A stretch of 64,000 nucleotides of DNA, taken from assembly GCA_026119855.1 (NCBI GenBank), contig JAOWBW010000056.1, forward strand, positions 1,713,324 to 1,777,323, given 5' to 3'. Made by a program: the position numbers and the translations under genes. This document shows positions 49,970 through 59,472 of the stretch, in pieces. A model generated the notes under the pieces. It did not search any database. It was not told where the DNA came from and was given only the letters and a program-made list of their open reading frames with translations. Each line of letters opens with the position of its first letter. Position 1 is the stretch's first letter. The DNA is from Campanula takesimana (taxonomy: Eukaryota; Streptophyta; Magnoliopsida; Asterales; Campanulaceae).

Positions 49970-51020
49970 GCCCAAAATGGTGGATTCTATCATGGCCTAC
50001 ATCGACCAAAAGTTCAATGGGCTCAACATGGGGAAAGGCTCCGACACAAGCCTTTATCAATCATCCATCCTCATGAGTACTATGGCCGCTCTTCCCGATA
50101 AGTTCAAGATGCCCGACATAAGAAAATTCAAGGGCAACTCTTGTCCTATGGCTCACATTGAGACTTATATTTGGGCAATGGTTCCAAAGAAGGTCTCCCC
50201 CAAGGTGATGGCTCAATGCTTTCCTCTCACTCTCGAGGGGGCGGCAAAAGATTGGTATGCTACTCTCCCGCTCACTGTCCGTCTTGATTGGGACTCCGCC
50301 ATGCTTGCCTTCAAGAACCAATACCAAGGCAACACCACTCACTGGCCCACAAGGAAAGAGCTAGAGAACACCACTCAACGAGACAATGAGTCCTTCATCG
50401 ACTTCACAAGAAGATGGAATGACAAACTCTCTGAAATTGTTGAGAGGCCGAACACAAAAGAGCAAATGGACATATTTCTCAAGTGTCTCAAGATTGATCT
50501 CCGCACCCACCTAAGTGGGGCTTGCTACTCCGACTTCTCCCAAATGTATGAGGCAGGGGTACGCATGGATGACTTGCTCAAGGAGATTAAGAAGACCACT
50601 CCTTCTTACCGCTACAAGGCCGCTTCCAACTCCACAAAAGAGGCCTCGGTCAACGCCGTCACTATTGACAAGGGGAATTACAAAAAGGTTCCTCCACCAC
50701 AAGGGAAGAACTCCCGAAGTGACCGTGTCTACACGCCTCTCCAAGGCATGACTCAAACCGAAGTGTTCGAGGTCCTCAAGGCAAAGGGTCAAATCACACC
50801 CGTGCAAGGGTACCAACCCAAGACGATCAACTCCAATCATGCTCACCACAAATATTGTGGCTACCACCAATATAGTGGCCACACCACCGAGGATTGCTTC
50901 ATTCTCCGCAATGTCATTCAAGATCTCATAGATAAGAAAGAATTTGTAGTGACTAATGACGAGCATGTCAATGTAATAGAGATAGGAGAATTTGAGGGGA
51001 CCAACCATTCAACATGCTAA
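49860..51020 (+). CDS. gag: Gypsy-B gag capsid and nucleocapsid
   Basis: Retrotrans_gag domain: LPDKFKMPDIRKFKG, HIETYIWAM, then LEGAAKDWYATLP, SFIDFTRRWNDKL and FLKCLKIDLRTHL. A C-terminal zinc-like motif CGYHQYSGHTTEDC follows. A likely one-base indel in the GGGG near 50997 ends it early; Gypsy-A keeps gag and the LTRSG segment in one frame. It would form the particle shell and bind RNA. Confidence 0.9.
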   Translation: MPRERTRTMMMNPNGFKSPYVNTRTKKMGEPSSENNEPKMVDSIMAYIDQKFNGLNMGKGSDTSLYQSSILMSTMAALPDKFKMPDIRKFKGNSCPMAHIETYIWAMVPKKVSPKVMAQCFPLTLEGAAKDWYATLPLTVRLDWDSAMLAFKNQYQGNTTHWPTRKELENTTQRDNESFIDFTRRWNDKLSEIVERPNTKEQMDIFLKCLKIDLRTHLSGACYSDFSQMYEAGVRMDDLLKEIKKTTPSYRYKAASNSTKEASVNAVTIDKGNYKKVPPPQGKNSRSDRVYTPLQGMTQTEVFEVLKAKGQITPVQGYQPKTINSNHAHHKYCGYHQYSGHTTEDCFILRNVIQDLIDKKEFVVTNDEHVNVIEIGEFEGTNHSTC

Positions 51021-51664
51021 CTCGATCCGGCCGAGTCATAGCAAGCAACCCTTCCACTTCCGCACCGAGCTCCTCTTCTCAAAATCCGCAAGCTCACAAC
51101 GCTCCCGAAGATCCTCTACTTGTCCAACTCAAGAAAACTCAAGCCAACATCTCTATTTGGGACCTCATTGCATCCTCAAAGAAACACCGAGATCTTGTCA
51201 TCCGCAATCTCGATGATACATCAGTTTCTCCCGATACTACTCTCGAGGACCTCACAGCAATGATTGGTCACATTCATTTTGGCAACGTAATCACCTTTGC
51301 CGATATGGACCTTCCACCGTTTGGTTCCGACCACAACGAAGCTATTTACCTCAAGGTACGAGCAAGGGGGAGTCCCGTCTCGAGAGTTTTAGTGGACGGT
51401 GGTTCCGCACTCAATCTCATGCCTGGTAGAATCATGGGCATACTGGGGCTTAAGGATTCTGATTTGAAGCCTTCTACTCAAGTAATCCGAGGTTATGACA
51501 GCACCGCCCGTACAGTCATGGGTATGATCGAAATAGACATTGAGTTTGGAAGCATGGTCATGTCCGTTCCATTCCAAGTGCTTGATATCCCGGCCTCGTT
51601 CAACTTACTGTTGGGTCGACCATGGATTCACAGTGCTAATGCCGTACCGTCAACTCTCCACTAA
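51014..51664 (+). CDS. pol: Gypsy-B gag-pol linker and aspartic protease
   Basis: LTRSGRVI opens, then QANISIWDLIAS and the protease core VLVDGGSALNLMP with YDSTARTVMG and LLGRPWIH. Active-site Asp is in DGGS. It ends at a TAA (51662-51664) where Gypsy-A has CAA in LHQ. Cleaves the polyprotein. Confidence 0.9.
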   Translation: MLTRSGRVIASNPSTSAPSSSSQNPQAHNAPEDPLLVQLKKTQANISIWDLIASSKKHRDLVIRNLDDTSVSPDTTLEDLTAMIGHIHFGNVITFADMDLPPFGSDHNEAIYLKVRARGSPVSRVLVDGGSALNLMPGRIMGILGLKDSDLKPSTQVIRGYDSTARTVMGMIEIDIEFGSMVMSVPFQVLDIPASFNLLLGRPWIHSANAVPSTLH

Positions 51665-51694
51665 TGTGTCAAGATCCGAAATTGTGATGAAATA

Positions 51695-52150
51695 GTGACC
51701 GTAATGGCTGAAAACATCACTATCCACAGAAAAGGTGAGCCCGTCCACCAAGTTCAGCATGGTCTACCAGACTCCACTCTCTCTGGCGTCTCGATCAACG
51801 CCATTGATAAAGAAGGGGGAAACGGATCATGGACCCCCAGCAATCACAAAGTCCTCCGCATGATGAGGAATATGGACTACTTCCCTGGTTTAGGCCTAGG
51901 GAAATATCAACAAGGAATCCTACATCCCGTGCAAGTCCCATTTATCAAGAACACATTCGGTTTGGGGTACGAGCCTTCCGAAGAAGACTTGAAGCAAGAG
52001 CAAGCGATCAAGAACGAAAAGGCCCGAGCTCGTAAAGAAGGCCGTAGGTATGAAGTCCCTAATCTAAGGCCTTACCGCAAGACGTTGAATGGTTATTTTG
52101 TCGCAAGGGGAAGACGTTCCATACATGATCTTTCCCGAGCCATGGGTTAA
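51695..52150 (+). CDS. pol: Gypsy-B protease-RT linker with G-patch-like motif
   Basis: Same frame as the protease after the TAA. It includes MMRNMDYFPGLGLGKYQQG, which resembles a G-patch, a region seen before RT in Tat elements, then TFGLGYEPSEEDL and PNLRPYRKTLNGYF. A shift near 52105 moves to the RT frame. Gypsy-A has the parallel RYLPGLGLGR and GLGYKPTPEDL. Confidence 0.8.
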   Translation: MTVMAENITIHRKGEPVHQVQHGLPDSTLSGVSINAIDKEGGNGSWTPSNHKVLRMMRNMDYFPGLGLGKYQQGILHPVQVPFIKNTFGLGYEPSEEDLKQEQAIKNEKARARKEGRRYEVPNLRPYRKTLNGYFVARGRRSIHDLSRAMG

Positions 52151-53370
52151 CAATAAGGGTGTCAAAAAGCCCGGCCTCGAAATCTTCTCCGATTGTGAGA
52201 TCCAAAAATCCGAAAGGGAACCAACTACCATGTCGCCCCGTGAATGGTGGGGAAGGAAGGTGACTATAGAGTCCGAGACAGAAATCACCGTGGGGGAAGA
52301 ACTGACAGATTTAGCCTCCATGTTCGAAGAGCTTGCCGTAATGAATGAATGCCAAGTCAACGCCATCCATGACACCGTCATCATGAACGAAACTATCAAT
52401 GAGATCCCGCCAAGCTCCGAGCCGATCAACAATTGGTATTCAACGAAAGGGCCCGTGGTATCCGAAGAATTCTTAGTCCAAAAAATGGGTTGCATACCCC
52501 GCACAGCAACAAAGGAAGAGCAGCTCACACTTACTTTCGAGTCCGAGAGTGTCTCTAATACCCTCACCCAAGAGGATTTGGAGGCCATAGCCGAGCGTGT
52601 GTTTCCTTTCTTTGCTAATGAAAAATTTGATATTTCTGAGTACCCTGAGATTGCAAACATCATAAATGATGAATTAACTAATAATAAACTTAACGAACAA
52701 GTTAATAACGATTCAAATTATGATGAAATAGACCACGAAAACACAACATACTTAAATGAACTTGCTCAACAAGTCCGTAGTCGTGGCGAGAATGGTCCAA
52801 AGGCTGACGAAGAATTGCAGGTTGTTAATCTGGGTACCGAAGAAGAGCCAAAAGAAACTAAGATTGGGAGCTTCTTCAAGGGGGACGACAAAGACAGGTT
52901 GACTGCATTACTACAGGAGTTCGTGGATGTATTCGCATGGTCATACAAAGACATGCCGGGTTTAGACAGAAAGGTAGCGGAGCACAGGATTCCGATCAAA
53001 GAAGATGCCAGGCCAGTAAAGCAGAAGCTCCGAAAGATCAAGCCAGAATGGTCTCTGCAGGTCAAAGAAGAGATTGAGAAGCTCCTCAGTGTGGGTTTCA
53101 TCAAGGTTATCGAGTATCCGACATGGTTACCCAACATTGTGACAGTCAGGAAGGCGAACGGCAAGGTTCGAGTTTGTATAGACTTCCGGGATTTAAACAA
53201 AGCTTCCCCAAAGGATGATTTTCCACTCCCTAATATCGACATGCTAGTCGACTCCACTGCTGCCTACGAGGTTCGCTCATTCGTGGATGGGTTCGCTGGG
53301 TGCAATCAGATTCTCATGGCCGAGGAAGATCAACATAAGACAGCCTTCACAACACCGTGGGGGTACCTTT
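52089..53370 (+). CDS. pol: Gypsy-B RT N-terminal part
   Basis: Long acidic linker, then FAWSYKDMPGLDRKV, RKIKPEWSLQVKEEI, NGKVRVCIDFRDLNKASPKD and SFVDGFAGCNQILMAEED. At about 53360 one extra or missing base (TGGGGGTACC) puts the rest out of phase, so codons up to the stop at 53528 are not RT. Confidence 0.9.
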
Positions 53371-53637
53371 TGCTACACAGTCATGCCGTTTGGGTTAAGA
53401 AATGCTGGGGCTTCCTACCAAAGAGCCGTGACAGACTTGTTCCACGATATGATTCACAAAGAAATCGAGGTCTATGTGGACGACATGATCATTCACTCCA
53501 AAGGAACCGTTGGTCAACACCTAATTGATCTCCGCAAGTTCTTCGAAAGGCTTTGTCAACACAAGATGAGGCTCAACCCTGCAAAGTGCACATTCGGGGT
53601 TATCCGAGGCAAAGTTCTTGGTTATATGGTCACTTAA
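53366..53637 (+). CDS. pol: Gypsy-B RT catalytic part
   Basis: Frame with TVMPFGLRNAGASYQRA, VYVDDMIIHSK (catalytic pair intact) and RLNPAKCTFGVIRGKVLG. It stops at TAA (53635-53637) where GAA is expected. The frame opens upstream at 53287 but that start is out of phase. Confidence 0.9.
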
Positions 53638-55137
53638 AGGGGAATCGAAGTAGACCCCTCCAAAATCAAGGCAATCATTGACATGCCTCCTCCAAAGACG
53701 CAGAAAGAGATTAAAGGTTTCATGGGAAGACTACAATACATCAGTCGGTTTGTGCACCAACTCACTTCTATATGCGAGCCAATCTTCAAGTTACTCAAGA
53801 AGAATGTGGCTCTAGAATGGACCGACACGTGCCAAGAAGCCTTCGATCAAGTAAAGCATTACTTGACGTGCCCTCCTGTTCTAGTTCCGCCGTACAAGGA
53901 GAAACCTCTGTTGCTTTATCTCACTGTCAATGATGAAGCCCTAGGGGCTATGTTAGCACAAGAGCAACGAGAGTCCACAAAGGAGAACGCCATTTATTTT
54001 GTCAGTCACCGATTCCAAGGGGGCGAAAAGAACTACTCTGTCTTAGAGAAGTCATGTGCAGCATTGGTTTGGGTCACTCAAAAGCTCAAACACTATATGG
54101 AAGCTTTTCCGATCAAGCTAGTAGCAAAGGTGGACCCGCTCCGCTACATCTTCGAGAAGCCTTTCATGTCAACAAGAATAGCCAAATGGTACTTCATGCT
54201 CGCCGGCTATGATATCACTTACGTCACACTAAAATCCGTCAGGGGGAAAGTGTTCAGTGACCAGCTTGCCGAATTCCCATGTGACGAAGTGAAGGGGGAA
54301 GATGTACAGTTCCCCGACGAGCATTTAATCTGTACCACAACCGAGGAAGACAAGTGGCAACTTTTTTTCGATGGCGCCGCCAATAAACACGGTTTTGGTA
54401 TAGGGGTATTGCTTGTCGATCCAAAAGACATCTACACTCCCATTGCCATACGCCTAGAATTCGAAGCTACCAACAACATTGCCGAGTACGAAGCATGCAT
54501 AGCAGGGCTCGAAGCAGCTCTCGAAAGAAATGTCACGGAACTAGAAGTGTTCGGCGACTCTTTGCTCCTTATCAATCAGCAATCGGGTAAATGGCGAACC
54601 CAAGACCCGACTCTCCAACAGTATGGTCAGCACCTTGAAGAACTGGTTGAACAATTCCAAGAGATCACTTTCAACTACCTGCCAAGGGATAAGAATCGCT
54701 TCGCCGATGCACTGGCCACTATAGCTTCATTAGTTGAAATGCCCAAAGGGAAAATGGTGAAGCCTTTCAAAATTGCTCGAAGGAACAGTCCGGCATATTG
54801 CATGAGTATCGAGATCAACGAGGTTCAAACAAACTCTCCGTGGTATTCGGACATCATAAACTTCCTCAAGGACGGCACTTATCCCGAGAACATCAATAAG
54901 AAGTCTCAAGCAGCTCTGCAAAGGTTAGCCTCTCGGTACGTGCTGATTGGGGACCGAGTCTATAAAAGGCACCACGACGGGATCAATCTCCTATGCGCCA
55001 ATGAGACCGAAGCTCAAGAGATAATGTGTGAAGTGCACGAAGGAGAATGTGGACCCCACATGAATGGGTTTATGCTAGTCAAGAAGATACTTCGCATTGG
55101 TTACTATTGGAGCACTATGGATCGAGACTGTATCTAG
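53638..55137 (+). CDS. pol: Gypsy-B RT C-terminus, RNase H and integrase zinc domain
   Basis: Same frame after the TAA. MPPPKTQKEIKGFMGRLQYI is the RT thumb; RNase H has LFFDGAANKHG, IAEYEAC, FGDSLLL and KNRFADALA; the integrase begins HEGECGPHMNGFMLVKKI. It ends at TAG (55135-55137) where Gypsy-A has CAG. The CAKCQ half of the zinc site follows that stop. Confidence 0.92.
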   Translation, partial: RGIEVDPSKIKAIIDMPPPKTQKEIKGFMGRLQYISRFVHQLTSICEPIFKLLKKNVALEWTDTCQEAFDQVKHYLTCPPVLVPPYKEKPLLLYLTVNDEALGAMLAQEQRESTKENAIYFVSHRFQGGEKNYSVLEKSCAALVWVTQKLKHYMEAFPIKLVAKVDPLRYIFEKPFMSTRIAKWYFMLAGYDITYVTLKSVRGKVFSDQLAEFPCDEVKGEDVQFPDEHLICTTTEEDKWQLFFDGAANKHGFGIGVLLVDPKDIYTPIAIRLEFEATNNIAEYEACIAGLEAALERNVTELEVFGDSLLLINQQSGKWRTQDPTLQQYGQHLEELVEQFQEITFNYLPRDKNRFADALATIASLVEMPKGKMVKPFKIARRNSPAYCMSIEINEVQTNSPWYSDIINFLKDGTYPENINKKSQAALQRLASRYVLIGDRVYKRHHDGINLLCANETEAQEIMCEVHEGECGPHMNGFMLVKKILRIGYYWSTMDRDCI

Positions 55138-55209
55138 AAAGTCAAAAGGTGTGCCAAGTGCCAATTCCACGCTAATCTGCAACATGCTCCACCCTCAAAA
55201 CTTTACAAC

Positions 55210-56085
55210 ATGGTCACACCTTGGCCTTTCTCTTGTTGGGGGATAGACATCATCGGTAAAGTTCATCCTGCCGGAAGCAATGGGCAGTCATTCGTCCTAG
55301 TGGCAGTCGACTACTTCACAAAGTGGGTCGAAGCACAATCCTATCGGACCCTCAATGCCAAGAAAGTGGCCGAATTTGTAAAGATTAATATCATGTGCCG
55401 ATACGGCGTGCCTCATGAAATCATTTCCGACAACGGCTCTCACTTTGAGAAGGAAATGGATGCACTTTTGGTAGAATACAAGATCACCGAGCACAAGTCA
55501 TCTCCTTACCGGCCCCAAGCAAATGGCGCAGTCGAAGCAGCAAATAAGACCATCGAGACCATCGTCAAGAAAATGGCCTCAACAGGAAGGGATTGGCCCG
55601 AAAAGCTACCATTAGCATTGTGGGGCTACCGCACATCAATACGATCCGCAACAGGAGAAACTCCTTATGCATTGGTCTATGGTTCTGAAGCCGTACTCCC
55701 TATCGAACTTGAAGTCCCATCTCTACGAGTCCTCCTCGAGAATCAAGTCAACGAGGTCAACTGGATGCAAAGTAGATACGAACAGCTAGCCTTACTCGAC
55801 GAGAAAAGGTTAAGAGCACTCGAACGCACGAGGGCATATCAGCAAAGGATGGCAAGAGCTTTCAACAAAAAAGTGAGGCCTCGAAACATCAATGTGGGAG
55901 ATTTGGTCTTAAGACGACATCCTCCTAATGCCATGAATCCCCTGGGGAAATGGGGACCCCGATGGATCGGTCCGTACGTGGTCAAAAAGATACTAAGCGG
56001 TGGTGCAGTCCGGCTCGTGGATTTAGATGGTGACCAGCTGCCAAAGGAGGTCAACCTCGACAAGCTCAAGAGGTTCTACGCTTAA
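55210..56085 (+). CDS. pol: Gypsy-B integrase core and C-terminus
   Basis: Catalytic D, D, E all present: WGIDIIGK, ISDNGSHF and NGAVEAANKT. Then ATGETPYALVYG, KVRPRNINVGDLVL, WIGPYVVKKILSGG and KLKRFYA. Same frame as the previous segment; the first Met is internal. Confidence 0.94.
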   Translation: MVTPWPFSCWGIDIIGKVHPAGSNGQSFVLVAVDYFTKWVEAQSYRTLNAKKVAEFVKINIMCRYGVPHEIISDNGSHFEKEMDALLVEYKITEHKSSPYRPQANGAVEAANKTIETIVKKMASTGRDWPEKLPLALWGYRTSIRSATGETPYALVYGSEAVLPIELEVPSLRVLLENQVNEVNWMQSRYEQLALLDEKRLRALERTRAYQQRMARAFNKKVRPRNINVGDLVLRRHPPNAMNPLGKWGPRWIGPYVVKKILSGGAVRLVDLDGDQLPKEVNLDKLKRFYA

Positions 56086-56492
56086 TAAACAAAGACCATT
56101 AAAAAAAAAAAAAAAAAAAATCGCTCGCTAGGTTGAAAACCCGCAAGGGCGGCCTAGGCAAAAATTAGAGCACGTGCAAAAAAAGAAGCCCGCTAGATTG
56201 AAAACCCGCAAGGGCGGTCTAGGCAAAAAACAGGGTGCACAACAAAGAAAAAAAAATGGTCTCTGTTTGTTTGAACTACGAAGACCTGAGCCTCCCAACT
56301 GGAGGAACGTAGGCAACCTTCGGGTGCGGTCTAAAACATATCAAAAATACCCAATTCACTTCAAATAACAAAATGCAATTTTTATTCATTCAATGAATTA
56401 TTCAAACCATTACAACGGATTTATTGAGCAACAAAAGACATCAAAATATTAAATCCTAAAACAAAGTGGTCTAATTGCAATCTCTTAGGATA
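56086..56492. other. Gypsy-B spacer between pol and antisense ORF
   Basis: An A-run (56100-56120), then two copies of TTGAAAACCCGCAAGGGCGG (about 56134 and 56197) and GGAACGTAGGCAACC (about 56306). Related words occur in Gypsy-A in the same interval. Confidence 0.75.
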
Positions 56493-57871
56493 CTAAGAAA
56501 AATCCAATTTTCTCTTAGCTTTCGAAGGACCACCCGATCGTCTCTCAATCCTTTTCTTCTTGGGTAATAAAGGAGCACTAATACGCACCGAAACCTTCTG
56601 TGATGCAACACGTCTCCTAGAATAAAAGTCATCCAAAAGAGTACCGAAAGGGTCAACGAGAATGTTACTCGAATCAGCAGCAGCCTCCCTATATCTCAAA
56701 GTGCTGCTAGGCTCAAAACCCTGTCCCAACAACTCGGCACGAAGCACATCAACCCAAGTGATGCCACAGTAAAGGGTGCCAAATAAATAGTCCAAGTAGC
56801 TCTCGGGAAGGAAGACACTCCCCCGATGCAGAGGAGCGAAAGCCCAACGATTGCGGTTATCTCCCCAAGCCGACTGAAGCTCACTCGAGAAGTCAGAAGC
56901 ATTCCATCCCTCGGAAAAAGAATTGTCTGTTGGCGACCGAACTGCCGCAGAACCCGCTCTGGTTGGTAAAATGAAGAATCTCTCAAACCGGGTACCACCA
57001 CGTGCTGAAAACCAAGAGTCCATTCCACAAAAGGACGAAGACCCCAAGAAGGAGGACACCACTCAATATCGGCGGTCACCCGAGAGGCAAAGAATTTCTT
57101 CCAATCATCTTCAGATAAAACCCGGATCAACAACTTCCTCCTATGAACAGCAAAAGGAGACAAATCACCATCCGGAGAATAAATTCTGAAGTGTTCTCGG
57201 AGCCATATGGTCAAGAGCAAAGGGCTTCCCCGACACATCCTGCCCGTCCTATGTAACTCATCAAGGCCGTGCAACGTCTCCCCTACAATAAGAGGGATTA
57301 TACTAAATCGCTGCTCCTTAGCTTGCAAAATAATTTCACCCAACTGCGCGTCCGCAGTCCCGAAGGGTGTAACAAATAGTACTTCGCTGAAGAGACAAAC
57401 GGCCATGGCATTTCTTTTGAAAGATTGAACCACCGGGTCCTCCGAGTGTAAACTGAAGAACATCGGCAACTCAGTTATGTCAATCACGGTACCATGCAAC
57501 ATCTTCCTCACGTCCTCAACAGGGAGATTCAGTAACTCAACCCAAGAGTCGACGGCACCACGGTGATATTTAGGGACGGCAATCCGACCGGCCAAAGGCA
57601 TGCCAAGGATGGCCCCGAAATCGTCAACAGTCGGCACCATTTCATTAGCTGAAAGGTTGAAGGTATGGCTGTCGCAATCCCAGAAAGCCGCGGCAGCTCT
57701 CAACAAATCCCAATCCGGCTTCAACGTCCGCAAAGTGAAAAGAATTCAGAACCCGAAGTCTTTAATGAAGGCCTTCTTGGGATGGGTCTTAAAAGAATAC
57801 ACAAAAGTACCCAAGTCCTTTTCATACTCACTAACAACCTTGGCATCAAGGGCAAAAGAATTGGAGGCCAT
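56493..57871 (-). pseudogene. Gypsy-B antisense ORF, DUF7745/plant-mobile-domain-like protein
   Basis: Three frames form one coding region. ATG at 57871 begins MASNSFALD; a frameshift near 57730 leads to 57733-56696 (DWDLLRAAAAFW, LIVGETLHGLD, SPLLLTIWLREHF, RQFGRQQT), and another near 56930 leads to 57062-56493, which ends PKKKRIERR and KAKRKLDFS, a two-part basic signal. Blocks match the Gypsy-A antisense protein. Orientation is opposite to pol and its end faces the pol end. Such antisense ORFs are reported for Tat elements; function is unknown. Confidence 0.75.
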
Positions 57872-58530
57872 GGAAAATGTTGATCACAAGCAAAGTTAAG
57901 CAATAATATGATGTTCAAAAATGGCAGAAAGGAGCTGTGAGGATCAAGTGGTCGAACAGAAGATGATATTATAGCTGTTGGGGGCTCTTTTGGTCAGCAA
58001 ATGTCAAGCCCGGAATTCCGCCTCCCAGACGCGCGCGCCACCCGCCAGCGGTCTGAAGTGCGCGCGCGTCCCAAGCCTACATATAAAGGCGCGCACCTCC
58101 CAGGTCTAAATCGCTTCAAGAAAAGGGCCTTGTCAGAGATCTCCAGCCTATATCAAGACACTGTCCCGATCCTCAGACACCCAGTTGGGCACACCTTTTT
58201 CTGGTCCGCCCTTAAGGCATGTCAAAAATCGAAAGTAGGATAGAAACTCCCACTCAAAAGTAGGCTGTCCTCTTCAAAATTCCGAACTCCCTAAGTTCTG
58301 TCACGGGTGCCACACCCCCCTCAAGAGTCAATCTCAACATTTCATCCCCAGCAGGAACATTTTTCTAGTCGCGGTCAACTGTGCCCGTACCCCACAATTC
58401 AAAAAAGTCAAGTGTGACTCCAAATGGCACGAGACTTCAAAGCAATATTTCATCAAACGGATTCACTAACGGATTCTTCAACAAGGGTTCGCTAACGACC
58501 TCATTCAAAACATTCAACCGTGCCCGCACC
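57872..58530. other. Gypsy-B spacer upstream of antisense ORF
   Basis: Contains CGCGCGCG words near 58030-58070 like those in the LTR, and GTGCCCGTACCCC / GTGCCCGCACCCC near 58381 and 58520. It would be the promoter side of the antisense ORF. No clear TATA box. Confidence 0.45.
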
Positions 58531-59305
58531 CCCAAGTCGACAACTCGGTCCATATCGAGACAAGCTCCCATGAGCTCCAAGTCGGCAACTCGGTCCATAT
58601 CGAGACAAGCTCCCATGAGCTCCAAGTTAACCAACTCGGTCCGTATCGAGACAAGCTCCCATGAGCTCCAAGTCGGCAACTCGGTCCATATCGAGACAAG
58701 CTCCCATGAGCTCCAAGTCGGCAACTCGGTCCATATCGAGACAAGCTCCCATGAGCTCCAAGTCAACCAACTCGGTCCGTATCGAGACAAGCTCCCATGA
58801 GCTCCAAGTCGGCAACTCGGTCCATATCGAGACAAGCTCCTATGAGCTCCAAGTCGGCAACTCGGTCCATATCGAGACAAGCTCCCATGAGCTCCAAGTT
58901 AACCAACTCGGTCCATATCGAGACAAGCTCCCATGAGCTCCAAGTCGTCAACTCGGTCCATATCGAGACAAGCTCCCATGAGCCCCAAGTCGACAACTCG
59001 GTCCATATCGAGACAAGCTCCCATGAGCTCCAAGTCGGCAACTCGGTCCATATCGAGACAAGCTCCCATGAGCCCCAAGTCGACAACTCGGTCCATATCG
59101 AGGCAAGCTCCCATGAGCTCCAAGTCGGCAACTCGGTCCATATCGAGACAAGCTCCCATGAGCTCCAAGTCGGCAACTCGGTCCATATCGAGACAAGCTC
59201 CCATGAGCTCCAAGTCGACAACTCGGTCCATATCGAGACAAGCTCCCATGAGCCCCAACTCAACAAACTCGGTCCATATCGAGACAAGCTCCCATGAGCT
59301 CCAAT
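58531..59305. repeat. Gypsy-B minisatellite (45-46 bp unit, 136-bp higher-order repeat)
   Basis: Seventeen units of AACTCGGTCCATATCGAGAC plus AAGCTCCCATGAGCTCCAAGTCGGC. Each unit has CTCGGTCCATATCGAG with CTCG/CGAG arms, and GAGCTC. In the first part every third unit has AACC in place of GGC; these occur at 58629, 58765 and 58901, exactly 136 bp apart. Later units alternate GAGCTCC and GAGCCCC. Confidence 0.93.
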
Positions 59306-59457
59306 ACAACACTCCAGCAAAAGCCGCTCACACAGGGAGCGCACCACTATCTCTCGCAATTTCAAATTCCTGCTTTCATCGAGTCTTTGCCTTTTCTTGG
59401 TGATGTCCTCGGCGGGTATTTTTAACTTTCGTCGACGCATTCTGCTTTGAAGTCCAC

Positions 59458-59472
59458 GTCGCCGAGGGGCTC
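59458..59472 (+). other. Gypsy-B polypurine tract
   Basis: GCCGAGGGGCTC directly before the 3' LTR; same 12 bases as in Gypsy-A. Confidence 0.8.
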
